Source: Syngnathus acus
Taxonomy: Eukaryota > Chordata > Actinopteri > Syngnathiformes > Syngnathidae
Length of the DNA stretch: 64,000 bases
Direction of reading: 5' to 3'
NCBI RefSeq assembly: GCF_901709675.1
Contig: NC_051099.1
Coordinates: 1,364,001-1,428,000, forward strand
The position numbers were made by a program, and so were the translations under genes. Positions 17,137 through 29,100 of this stretch are shown piece by piece (position 1 is the first letter of the stretch; every line of letters begins with the position of its first letter). Under the pieces are notes generated by a model. It saw only the letters and a program-made list of their open reading frames with translations, was not told the DNA's origin and ran no database searches.

Positions 17137-20100
17137 ATGGAGCGGACCTTGAAGGCACTATGTGGCTGTTTATTGTTTATCTTCTGTCTGGCCGAGGACA
17201 GTACGCGGGGCCGAGAAAGGGTCTATTATGTTGCGGTCATTGAGGACTTGTGGGATTATGCGCCAAGTGGAAAAAACCTGCTGAACAACGTGGACGTCGC
17301 AAATGATGAGTGAGTGCATCATGAGATTATTTCCATGCAATCAAAAGCCCACACAGAAGTTTTTTTTAGGAGCTGGAGGATGCGCACTGAGGTCAGCAAT
17401 GAAGAAATGGTTATAACACGCAAAAGAGGGCAACGAATGAATAGTTGACCTCTTTTGCGTTTATCTTTCTGTGTTGTCATTGATAATACATTGGCGTGGC
17501 ACACCTGCACCAATACTTGAGTAGACTACAGCAGTATAATAGGTGGGAATAAATCTGCACACATTTATTTTCGTAGCTGACCAGAGCATGACAGTGATCT
17601 TTTACTAAAAATATTTTTAAATCTTATTGTCTAAAAAAAAAACAATCACAGAGATTTTGAATCTTGAGGCAACATAAATCAAGGCACCCTCAAAGTGAGG
17701 AAGAGTTTTAATTCCATCATGTGCCATGCTAACAGGGATGAGCTGGGACTGTCACAACATTTGTTAAGTTTTGGTTTGAAGCATTCCAGAGGAGCATGAT
17801 TACATAATACTGGACTTCTCTGAGATACTTCATCCAGTTTTGTTTCCCGTCAGAGAAGCCAGTAATCACTATGGTTGAAATATTTTGGCCGGTGTCAAAC
17901 GAAGCACTTCAGCATAGGCTGTTTTGAACCTTCGACAAATTTGCCTTTCCTGTTTCCGTGTCAACATTTTAGGCATCTTGGAAATGTTATCTGCCCTTTA
18001 GTGAATAGAGTTGTCAGGTACAAACAGTTCTTTTTATTTGTTGTGTGGCAATACAATGACATTTGACCTATGGCTCATTACTTAGAGTTGCCAGTGTACG
18101 ACAATGAAGATAAAGCGGAGACATTGTGTTCAGTTGTAGGGATGACAAACATCCTCGAGAGTCAGTTCAAAAGGGCGATACAGTTAAGCCTATGTCACTA
18201 AAAAAAAAAAAAAAAACATTTGCGCAATAGAAAGCAAAGTAGATTTGACCAAAACCATAATTCCTAAAGCTAAATTCAGAAAATCCAGTTTTTCCAATTT
18301 ATCCATTTCAGGCATGCATCAATCTTTTTGGAAAGAGGACCCCACCGTATCGGCAGTGTTTATAAGAAAGCCATGTTCCGAGAGTACACCGATGCCACAT
18401 ACAAGCAACAATCCCCCCGGCCCACCTGGTTGGGCTTCCTGGGACCCATAATGCGAGCGGAGGTGGATGACATCATCGTGGTCCACATGAAGAACATGGC
18501 ATCCAGGAACTACTCAATGCATCCCCATGGAGTTTTCTATGAGAAGAACATGGAAGGTGGATTTTAAAGTGGACATTTTATTGTTGACTTTTTAAATACT
18601 TGTACAGTACATAAATAGTTGTGTTTTAAAGCTAAAATGTGATTTATGACTGAACAAAAAAAAAGAAAAATCCCACAGCAATCCATAACTTGATGTCTGT
18701 TTTGGAGATAGACAGCTTGAGTATTTTTGCAGCCTTTGTTACGCAACAGGTCCCCATCCCCCACTATTCAGGAGAGTGGGATTCCTTTGGGATTCCTCTT
18801 AAGAAATGATACCAAAAGTAGAAATGTAATGAATAAGCTAAATAACAGTACAAAAGTTTCTTCCGGTTTTGATAAGACACGCCTAAATCTTAGCAGTCTA
18901 TTTACATTGTGACAATAGATTCTTGATAAGGGGGGAAGGGTTTGGAGAGGACAAAAAAAAAAGGAAGGAGGAGTGCATCATTGCCACACTTGAAGAAATA
19001 CTGAGGAAATCAGCAAAAATCCCGCGTTGAAAAATAACTGTCACATGTCAAGTGCACTTTAGTTGCTGAGCGCTCACATAAATGATCTCAACAAAGGTCA
19101 CCATTTCCATTTAGGATGGCGCCATAGAAGTCACCTAATATTTCCATTTGAATTGAATTTGAAATGTAAAGTGACTCGTTGTTGTTGTTGACCTCCCAGG
19201 GGCCTTATATCCAGATGGGACATCTGGTCATCTCAAGCAGGATGACGTCGTACCACCCGGGGGAAGCTACACGTACCGCTGGGAGGTCAGGTCCGAATAT
19301 GCCCCGACTGATGACGATGCCAACTGCTTGACTTGGGTGTACCACTCTCACTTGATGGCTCCCCGGGATATCACCTCTGGTCTTATAGGGCCTCTGCTGA
19401 CGTGCAAGAAAGGTATGTAGGCAAAAATAAATAAATCACTATGTGTGTCACCATTAAAGATGTTTTTTTTCCCACACATCAGGAATCCTGAAGGAGAGCG
19501 GCGAAGAGGGCATAGCACGCAATGACGTGGCCGAGGATGTCTTCCTGATGTTTACCGTAGTGGACGAGAACCTGAGTTGGTACCTGGAGGACAACATTCA
19601 GAGATGTATCGATCCAGAGGGGGTTAACCGTGAAGATGAAGATTTTGTGGAGTCAAACCTGATGCACGGCAAGAGATTTTCTTAACAGCACCTTTTGTTG
19701 TTTTCCTTCGCTCTAATCCCTTTTTGTCTGTCCCCTTGTGCCATAGCCATTAACGGATACATGTTTGGTAACCTGCCCGGAATGGAGCTCTGCCAGCACC
19801 GTGCGGTGTCTTGGCATTTGTTTGGCATGGGTAACGAGGTGGATATTCACTCTGCCTTTTTCCACGGGAATACCTTACTGGACCGCGGCCACCGAACCGA
19901 CGTGATCAGCTTGTTCCCAGCCACTTTTGCTTCAGCTGAGATGGTCCCGACAGCAGAGGGCAAATGGCTGCTGACATGCCAAGTTAATGACCATCTACAA
20001 GGTTGGGCGCTTGACCTTTAACCCCACCCCCCATCTGGTCTTGTACTGTCAACATGCGAAATTTGCACGATATATTAAGGCTGTTAAAAATCCTTCCAAC

Positions 20101-23100
20101 GGGAATGTGATTTAGATCAGCATAGTACATTAAAACGAAGGAAATACGATTCCCCATAACTTGCGTTTCATTTTACCCATGACATTAACAAAGGTTGAGT
20201 TTCCGAGAGTATCTGACACATTTGTTTCCAATTGCAGCTGGGATGCAGGCCTTTTATCAAGTGAAGTCCTGCAGCAATGACAGCAGCGCCCCAGAGATGA
20301 GTGGTATTGTCAGGAATTACTACTTAGCAGCAGAGAAAATGGTGTGGAGCTACGCTCCGTCTGAAAAAGATTTGATCCAAAATATTCCCCTCACTGACGC
20401 CGACAGGTAAGAGGACTGACTGAAATACTGTGATTGTAAAGTCGGCGTAAATTGAGTCGTAACTTTACTTGAACTTTATGATCTTTTGTTTTGAATGTAA
20501 ACAAATTGGATTATATTTTGGAAAATTGCATGGACTGTAATATTCTAATTATATTATCATTTATCTTAGCTTTATTTTGATACAAAATCAAGTTTAAAGG
20601 GGGGACACATGCTTTTATTTTTACAGTCCGTCTGAGACATTTTTTGGGAAAGATGGCGGTCGGATTGGAGGTGACTACATAAAAGTGATCTACAAGGAAT
20701 ACACAGACGATAGCTTCGACACGGAGAAAATACGGAGTTCGGATTCTCTCCACTTGGGAATGTTAGGTGAGGCTTCTCAGTTCCTCAAGGGTGAAATTTG
20801 AACCCCTCAACTCATGTGCCCCGTTTTGGTTAAGGTCCGATCTTGAGGGCGGAGGAAGGAGACACCCTCAGAGTGACCTTCTTGAATCGAGCTGATCGAA
20901 GCTACAGCATCCATCCTCATGGCCTGCACTACGAAAAACGCTTTCAAGGAAGCAACTATAACGATGGTGAGTAAACAGTGTCAAGTCATAAAAGTCTTCG
21001 CTGTGGTGTGAGAACTGCTGTTCTTTCCGTGTGTAAGGTGTTGACAAACCTGGCGCCCACGTCGCTCCGGGGGAGATTTTCACCTACACCTGGCAGGTCC
21101 TGGAAGGACCATCATCGTCGGACTCTCCCTGCATCCCGTATTTGTACTACTCTGCAACGTCACCTGTTGAGGACACCAACGCGGGATTAGTGGGCCCGCT
21201 CCTCGTGTGCACCAGAGGATCGTTGCGGCAGAATGGAACTCAGGTTAGTCATCATCAAAAGATTGTGCTTTGAAATGGTGCAGAACTGCACAGACTGTAC
21301 CTAATGTCCTGACTTTTTGGACAGAAGGGTGTGGACAAGGAGTTCTTTCTTCTGTTTTCTGTCATGGATGAAAACCTGAGCTGGTATTTGACGGAGAACG
21401 TTGAGATATTTGGCACCAACGAGACAAAGGTAGATGATGAAGACTTCCAGGAGAGCAACAAGATGCATGGTGAGCAATTCATCAAAATGGAGATGACCAT
21501 AAAACATCAACACCGTGCATGCACACAACGTAAATCGCAACAACTTTTCATTTCGACAGCCGTAAATGGGCGCATGTACGGAAACCTTCCTGGACTGGAC
21601 ATGTGCGCTGGAGACAAAGTCATGTGGTACACCTTCGGTCTGGGCACCGAGGTGGACATCCACGGTGTTTATTTTGAGGGGAACACCTTCAAGAAGCAGG
21701 GCACCACGCGGGACACCCTCAACTTATTCCCTCATACCACAACTACTGTGGAGATGCAGCCGCACATTGCTGGTCAGTCAAACATATACATGCACGACAC
21801 CACATCCTGTTTTTCCAAATTGACGTGCGGATTTCCAGGGACAGTCCTGAAATGTTCCCAATCTTTATCTGGGAAACCACGTTATGTCATTTCCTGCAAT
21901 AAAAACATGCCAAGTATTTGCATCCTATGCAGATGTTTGGGAAGTTCAAGGAGAAGTTACTCTACTTATCAACTATGGCGTTCTCCAACAGATACTTACC
22001 AAGTGAGCTGCAGAGTAACAGATCACTACTCAGGTGGCATGCAGCAACAGTACAGGGTGAACTCCTGCCCAGGCCGCAAAGTCAAGAGCCAACATGCAGC
22101 GCCGACCAAAACGCTTCAGTATTACATCGCCGCTGAAGAAATAGAGTGGGACTACTCACCCAGCAGAGCTTGGGAGCTGGAGAAACACCACAGCACATCC
22201 CAGGAAAGGTATCTGGAATTTAGACAATACTAGAATTTACAATTGGTTAATAATGGAGATCTTTTTTTTTCAGTCCAGGCAATATATTTGTGGGGAGAGG
22301 GAAGAACCGAATTGGCTCACGCTACAAGAAGGTGGTGTATCGAGAATACACTGATGAAACCTTCACAGTTGAGAAGAAAAGGAATGCCGATCAAGAACAC
22401 TTGGGAATTTTGGGTAAGATTTTTGGATGAGATTTTTTTTTCTTTATACACTGTAGGGTAGTAGGCAAAGTTAGAATACATCAAAGTTGCTGTTGTCTTT
22501 TCTCCATTTAGGTCCACTCATCAAATCCGAGGTGGGAGAACACATTATGATCATGTTCAAAAACAAAGCAAAGCATCCATTTAGCATTGCTGCGCACGGA
22601 GTTAAGGCCGTAAAACCTTCTCCTCCTGTCCAATCCGGTAAGAGTGTGGGAAAAAAAATCAATACATACAGAATGTATTCAATTTTTAATTGCTCATTAA
22701 GTGTTCTGAATTATCAGGCTTTATGACAATAGTGGTATGGCATGTACCCGAAAGCTCCGGGCCGGGTGACTCGGATCCCAACTGCATTTCTTACGCCTAC
22801 TACTCTGACGTCAACTTCATCAAGGTACAGTAAAAGTCACATGGAAACGCACAGTTTACAACGTGTCATAAGAACGTGTTAATTATCGACTTTACCTGTC
22901 ATGTGGAAGTCGAAATGACACTTGGTTGGGAAACAGTTCTTGGTCAGTCGATGAATCAATCTCGACCCCTTGATTTTCCCTGGAACCTTAAGACCTTTGG
23001 AATGAGCTAGAAGAAAGATTGTGATCCTGCATCAGTGCCCTTTGACCTGACAATTGTTTTTCTGCATGAATGGAAACACATTCCCAAAGACCTGCTCTAA

Positions 23101-24211
23101 AAAAAAAAAAGAAATCAAGAGGATTGAAGAGATGGAAGTTTCCAATTTCTGTTGAGCGAATCCCCAAGCGTGCCAATACTTTTGTCCAGAATTGGAATTT
23201 AAACACAACACACAATTCATGTTAACAATGAAGCTTTTGTGCATGTTCAGGATTTATACAGTGGTCTTCTGGGCCCGCTGGTGGTCTGCAGACCCGGAAC
23301 TCTGAGGGGCGACGGGCCCGAGCGAGAGCGTCTGGACATAGCGAAGGAGTTTGCTCTTTTTTTCATGGTGCACGATGAAAACCAGTCCCACTATTTAAAA
23401 GAGAACATCAGAACGTACCTCGGGGAAGACCCTGACACTTTTGCACCGGATGAAGACTTTGAGGAAAGCAACAAGATGCACGGTAAGAAACAGTTCCTCT
23501 TCTGACTAGCAAGCACTTATTGTATCTTATTGTAAATTTGCGTATTGTAGGAATTAATGGCAAACTGTACGGCAACCTCCGTGGACTGGTGATGACCCAG
23601 GGTCAAACGGTTGATTGGTATTTACTAGGCATGGGCAATGAAGTGGACATGCACACTGTCCACTTCCATGCTGAGACTTTTACCTACAAGGTGAGATTTA
23701 CACATATACTACAAGATGTTCATTGTCATTGAATGTACATGACAATACGATTGTTTGTGTCAGACTGACCGCGTGCACCGCGCAGACGTCTTCGATCTCT
23801 TCCCCGGAACTTTTCAAACGGTGGAGATGGTGGTTGGAAACCCGGGAACGTGGCTGCTCCACTGTCACGTGACTGACCACATCCACGCCGGCATGGAGAC
23901 CACCTTTATCATCAACAGTAAGTTAGCAAAGTAGCGGCTGCACAATTTGCATGAGTGTAATACATATTATTAAGGATTGCTTTGACTATTTTAAATTTGC
24001 TCTTTTTCAGAGTCAGACATTGCATCACATGGTAAAATGTTATAATTGATCTTATAGTTTAATACGGTAGTCAATACGAATGTTACATGAAAGAAATCTC
24101 ATAATACATCATGTTGTATGTGTCCAACCAGCTGCAGCTCCCGAAGGTGCCTGGCAGATTCTATTTCTCTCCCTCACATTTGGACTTTTGGCAGTAGCCG
24201 GGATGCACTGA
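17137..24211 (+). CDS. Hephaestin/ceruloplasmin-family multicopper ferroxidase with GPI-type C terminus
   Basis: This family oxidises Fe2+ to Fe3+ during iron export. The first coding exon (17137-17309) encodes a signal peptide ([15 protein letters not shown]). It splices in phase to the exon at 18312, giving [15 protein letters not shown]. Six cupredoxin domains follow. HPHG and VYHSHL (domain 1) with HFHAETF and [12 protein letters not shown] (domain 6) supply the trinuclear and last type-1 copper ligands. Domains 2 ([11 protein letters not shown]) and 4 ([11 protein letters not shown]) also keep Cys, His and Met. The last exon ends in [19 protein letters not shown] and stops at 24209-24211, with no cytoplasmic tail. 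Identity between paralogues is unresolved: different segments resemble HEPHL1, HEPH and CP. A polyadenylation signal lies at 24469-24474. Confidence 0.93.
17310..18311 (+). other. Intron 1 of the ferroxidase gene
   Basis: A GTGAGT donor follows 17309 and a TTTCAG acceptor ends at 18311. Joining them restores a phase-2 codon and the conserved reading frame. I see nothing else functional in this 1-kb intron. Confidence 0.85.
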
Positions 24212-25275
24212 CGGACTCTGTGAACTGTCGAAACTACACTTGAAAAAAAATGGGGCAAAATCAAATGTTATTATTTGTTTACTTGACCTTGTGCCTTAAC
24301 GCAAATGTCAATACACAAGTTAGTTCTGGTGTGTGTAATACTACTACAAAACTATTTTATATGTCTGGAAGCTTTCTATGTTGTGTGAAGTTGCACGATG
24401 GGCATTTACTCGACTGCATTTGAGAAGCACTGCTGCACCAAATATTTTGATATGAATGTAATTGTACAATAAAAATGTTTTTGTCGCTTGTGTTTTGAGT
24501 GTTTGAGTAAATTAAATTGTGCAATGCGATGTGATGACATACTTCCACAGGGTGGCGCTGTTTGTTATACTGGTAGTTGATGACCCTCTTAAATGGGTTT
24601 GTAATTGCTTCTCTGTACCACAAGATTGCGACAAAGTACTCAAAGCTGATCAACACAGCATTTACATAATCATGAAGTCTTGAAATAAAAATGCCTGCAT
24701 TCAGCAGCACTTACATTATTCAACACCATCTCCACATTTGCCAAAATAACAGATATGCACAGCTGACAAACAGCCAGAAACTCACGCAGTCTTATTAATC
24801 AATGACCCGGTGATCAAACATGACTAGTTTGAGATATCTGTTGATCATTGTAACGACACACACATATCAGTAAATGTGACTGACCACTCAGCAACTCATT
24901 TCCATGTTAATCACACAAGTGCTGAAACAAATAGCAGTCAGTAGGGAACTAATTCATCAGTGCAGTATCGGTGTAGATCCTGATGAGAAAATAACACTCA
25001 TCCTTATCTAAAAGAATCCATCATGTGCTAAACGGCAATTTGTCTGATTTGAATAATAATGCCCCACGTTTCACCCCTCAGAGTGTTTTTATTCTCACGA
25101 TTTTCCTCCCCCAACAATTTCATCATTTGTTGAATTTTCACAAGACAAAAACAAAGTGCTTGCTGTGTCGCAAACTTCAGTATCAATCGAAATGTATAGA
25201 CCCGCAGTTGTTTTTGTCGAGTTGTTTTGCACAGATAAAGACGCTCGTCGATAGAGGGCGCCCTACAACGCCTGT
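24212..25275. other. Ferroxidase 3' UTR and intergenic sequence
   Basis: The 3' UTR runs to about 24490, ending after AATAAA at 24469-24474. Beyond that the DNA is AT-rich. It has no recognisable gene or complex repeat. Confidence 0.6.
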
Positions 25276-25281
25276 GTACAG

Positions 25282-25291
25282 TATATATAAA
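25282..25291 (+). promoter_or_regulatory. TATA-like element upstream of slc43a2 (distal)
   Basis: TATATATAAA lies about 870 bp upstream of the slc43a2 ATG. If it drives the gene, a 5' UTR intron would be needed. This is a candidate only. Confidence 0.25.
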
Positions 25292-25973
25292 GACACCCTT
25301 TGTAAATTCGGCCTTTTTGACACGAGTGGTGGTGCATACAGCCTGCTGGAGGGGTAAGACATATATTTTTGAATTATGGAATGATTCAATATGATTTTAA
25401 GAGGGGTTATTTGTATTTTAGATATTTAAGAATCACTCTCCTTTTTAAGTAAATGATACTGAAACTTTAACTTACCTTTTCTTACAAATGTCCAAACAAA
25501 ATAATGTTTGTTTTCTGCAGTAATTTCTTTGCCTGGGGTTCCCTTTTATGTTCTAAAGTTTACAGTAATTGCGGTTGATTGGGCCCCTGAGGACATTTAT
25601 GAAGAGAGGCAGGGAGGGAGGGAGGGAATAGTGACTGAGGGGCCCTGAGGTGATGGAGTCCAGTTTGGACCAGTTTCCCCTCTTTTATTCCCAAACAACA
25701 GAACCTCATTTATTCCATTCCACTGTGGGTGCTCACTCAATAATTACAGAGAGCGGTCCAGCAAAGTTGTTTTAAATTCATAATTTGCTATCGGTCGTTA
25801 TTGTACTCAATACGACTCAACTGTATTTGGTGAAAAGTTACAGTATGTTAATCGATGACGTTAGAATGCTTTACACGCATGCAGCACATTTACTTATCTC
25901 GGGCAGGGTTCAAAGTTAATTGTTGTAAAGGTTGCCCTGACTGGCCTTCACTGCCCTGCAGTGATAGGCCAAC

Positions 25974-25980
25974 TATAAAA
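25974..25980 (+). promoter_or_regulatory. TATA-like element upstream of slc43a2 (proximal)
   Basis: TATAAAA lies 182 bp before the slc43a2 ATG, a spacing that would give an unspliced 5' UTR of about 155 bases. A polypyrimidine tract ending in CCCCCAG at about 26010 is an alternative reading as a splice acceptor for an upstream non-coding exon. Confidence 0.35.
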
Positions 25981-26161
25981 CCTTCCCCTCCCTTCTTTTG
26001 TCTTCCCCCAGATAAAGTGATCACTGATCCTTCATCAGGAGCACCGGTCAACGAGGCGACAACAAAGTGTCTCCCTCTCTTTTCCCCTCCTTGGGACCCT
26101 CAGTCTCACTCATTTGTCCAGCTCTTTGCCACTCTGCCTGCCTATCTCCATTCCCTTAACC

Positions 26162-29100
26162 ATGGCTCCCACGCTGGTCACAGCATTCGCCCGGCGCTGG
26201 TGGATGGCGGTGACTGCTATCATTGAGAATCTCCTCTTTTCTGCTGTGCTCCTGGGATGGGGATCGCTTCTCATTATGCTCAAGTCAGAGGGCTTCTACT
26301 CGTACCTTTGCAGCGACCAAGGTGAGTGAATGCCAGCTGGGTTAGTTCAATGTTATTGAAAAGCACCATGCAACTGTAACATGCACGCCAGGCCAATATG
26401 TTTTGTTTTTTATTTGTTTTAAAAGGCGAGCAACCAAAGGTTAATTTAGGTCCCTTGAATTCCCAATTGTAGGTCAAATATTGTCTGGTTGGTGACCAAA
26501 GTTGATTATTGGCTGGTCGGAGTCTGTTTCAGTTATCACCTTCGGAGTCTTTACAAAATTGATTTATCAGTTGCGTGACGTTCAGAAGATGCAGTTTCAA
26601 GTCAATAAGGTGATTGGAAGCGTCCCAAAAATGCCCCCAAAAAATATTTAGGCCAATTCGCAGTGAAACAAAATCTGTGGTCCACTTCTATTTCCACCCA
26701 AGTCAGCCTCTGATCTCAGTAAATATTTGGCCTTCACATCTGTATAGGTGACTTCCGGACAGATGATACAAACGTCTTATCTTGCGTGCGATAATGTAAG
26801 ATGATCGCAGCACCAGCTCAGCTTTTTTATAGGCACGTGACAGATGATAAGCGAGACTGAGGAAAGCATCAGCAGCGCTTTATCAGCGGCCGTACGGAAG
26901 TTTAAAGTCTGCTGATAAGGGACCAGGAGGGAACAACAGGCTGATAGGAAAAGTGATGAAGAGTAGAAATTAGACAGTAAAAACAAATCAATGCTAATCA
27001 TTAAGCGGTACTGTTAGATAAACATCTTAAATAGTTTCATGACAACTTTTTTTTTTTTAATGTTTCGAATCCACCGAGATTCACGATTGTGTTCTGTTGT
27101 ACTTACATTTTTCAGGTAACAGCTCCAGCTACAACATGTCACTGGAGACGACACAAGCGCCGGACGAGTACGTCGACTATTACGATGGCTTCGAGGGGCC
27201 CGTGGTGGACCTGGGGGACGGGGTGGAGATGAAGCCCCTGGTCCCGATGGACGGGCAGCTGAGGATGAATGGCTGGTTAATCTGTAAAGAACAAGATGAG
27301 ATGTTGAATCTGGCCTTCACTGTGGGCTCCTTCCTTCTCTCCGCTATCACGCTCCCGCTGGGAATCGTCATGGACAAATACGGACCTCGTAAACTGCGAT
27401 TGTTGGGCAGGTGAGCGCCACATTAAAATAATCGTAAGTGACAATAGCAGATGTGAAAAAAATGTTTCTTGTCATTTCAGCACATGCTTCGGCCTGTCTT
27501 GTCTTCTCATTGCGTACGGAGCCTACCGACCAAACGGTAATCATCCGTTATTTGGTCAGTTCGCTATTTGGCAGATCAATGAAGCGTTTTACCTGTTCTC
27601 TTTACAGAACTCTCAGTCCTTATCTTTATCGCCTTGACTTTCAATGGCTTTGGTGGCATGTGCATGACCTTCACTTCCCTCACGGTAAGCTTGTGAATGG
27701 ACCGTGTCATCTGTACACATGAGCAACTTCTCATGGCTGTTAACAAACAGAAAAGAAATATGCGCCACTTCCAGTCACTCCTTTTGTTGTAGTCAGCATG
27801 GCCTATTCTAGGAACTAAACATGACTCAGGGGACAGAAAGGAACAACAACATGAGATGCTTTTTAGGATTCCGAGTTCTTCAGCATTCTTTTCCCTTTTG
27901 TTCCAACCTCTGCCATCTTATAAGGAAGCACACAGTCCCAAAGTGTACCATGGTGATGGTGTTCACTCCAGAGGGGCTCTCCTCTTGTAAATCTGCCTGG
28001 ACTGTATAAAGTCACAATTTCTGTACGCAATAAATTTTACTACGAGCCCCCTTTCACTTGGAATGATCTAAAAACAATAAGTATTTGGTTAATTATTACC
28101 TGACTCCACGTCAGACTGCTCCAAGTATGTATATAATCGCATGGCCTTCAAGGTCTTGGGCAACAGCCAGTAGCAATGAAGGCACCCCACGACTACTTTC
28201 TCTCTCTCCTCTCCTATCTCTTATGTAATTCAATGTCCTGCTTGTTGTTGCTCAGTCTCTTGAAACAGAAGAGCTTGTTCGGGTCTTTATTTTGGAATGT
28301 TTGCTACTCGTGTTCCTGACTTCCTTGGATGCTTTTTCCTGGGGGGGGTGGCCAAGGATAATCGGTCAACCCCCCCAAAAAGAAATTCTTTAGAGAACAC
28401 TGATAAACATTCTTTATACGATCCTTGTGGAGGACTGGGGGGAAATGTGGGGGAAAAAATTGTCAGCAGCCGTGCTTCAAATTGAGCTCAAATGCTTACT
28501 ATGTCAATTGTCTCCCTTTCTCCAGTTGCCAAACATGTTTGGGGACCTTCGTTCCACCTTTATCGCCCTGATGATTGGCTCCTATGCCTCCTCTGCGGTC
28601 ACCTTCCCTGGTGTCAAGGTCAGAGAAAAAAACATTATTTTTATTCACTTTAGTGGAGATTATTATCACTGTCATTCTGCACAGGTGATCTATGACTTGG
28701 ACATACCGTTCATTACAATTCTGGTGGTGTGGGCTGCCTGTGCTGGACTGGTGTTCCTCAACTGCTACTTCAACTGGCCCCTGGAACCCTTCCCAGGACC
28801 AGAGGATATGGATTACACGTTAGTATTGTCCAGACAGATGCAAATATGTATCAGGATGTCATTCATTCCTTCCTTCCAATCACACTTTGTCAGTGTCAAG
28901 ATCAAGTTCAGCTGGCTGGGATTTGACCACAAGATCACAGGCAAACAGTTTTACCGCCAAGTGACTACGGTGGGTCGTCGTCTCAGTGTCGGCAACAGCC
29001 TGGTGCAGAAAGAGCTCCCCACCAAGGAGGGCAAACTCTGCCTCTCCACCATGGACCTAGAGTTGGACGCAAAACCTCAAGAAGAGTGTAAGAGATGCTG

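Noticed and set aside
21331-22233. A 300-residue uninterrupted open frame as one exon
   Set aside because: It reads through two introns (about 21470-21559 and 21773-21975). Removing them restores the conserved ferroxidase sequence PHIADTYQVSC.
25855-26226. A 123-residue frame overlapping the slc43a2 start
   Set aside because: It is in a different frame from the recognised transporter start and has no homology. It covers 5' UTR and exon 1.
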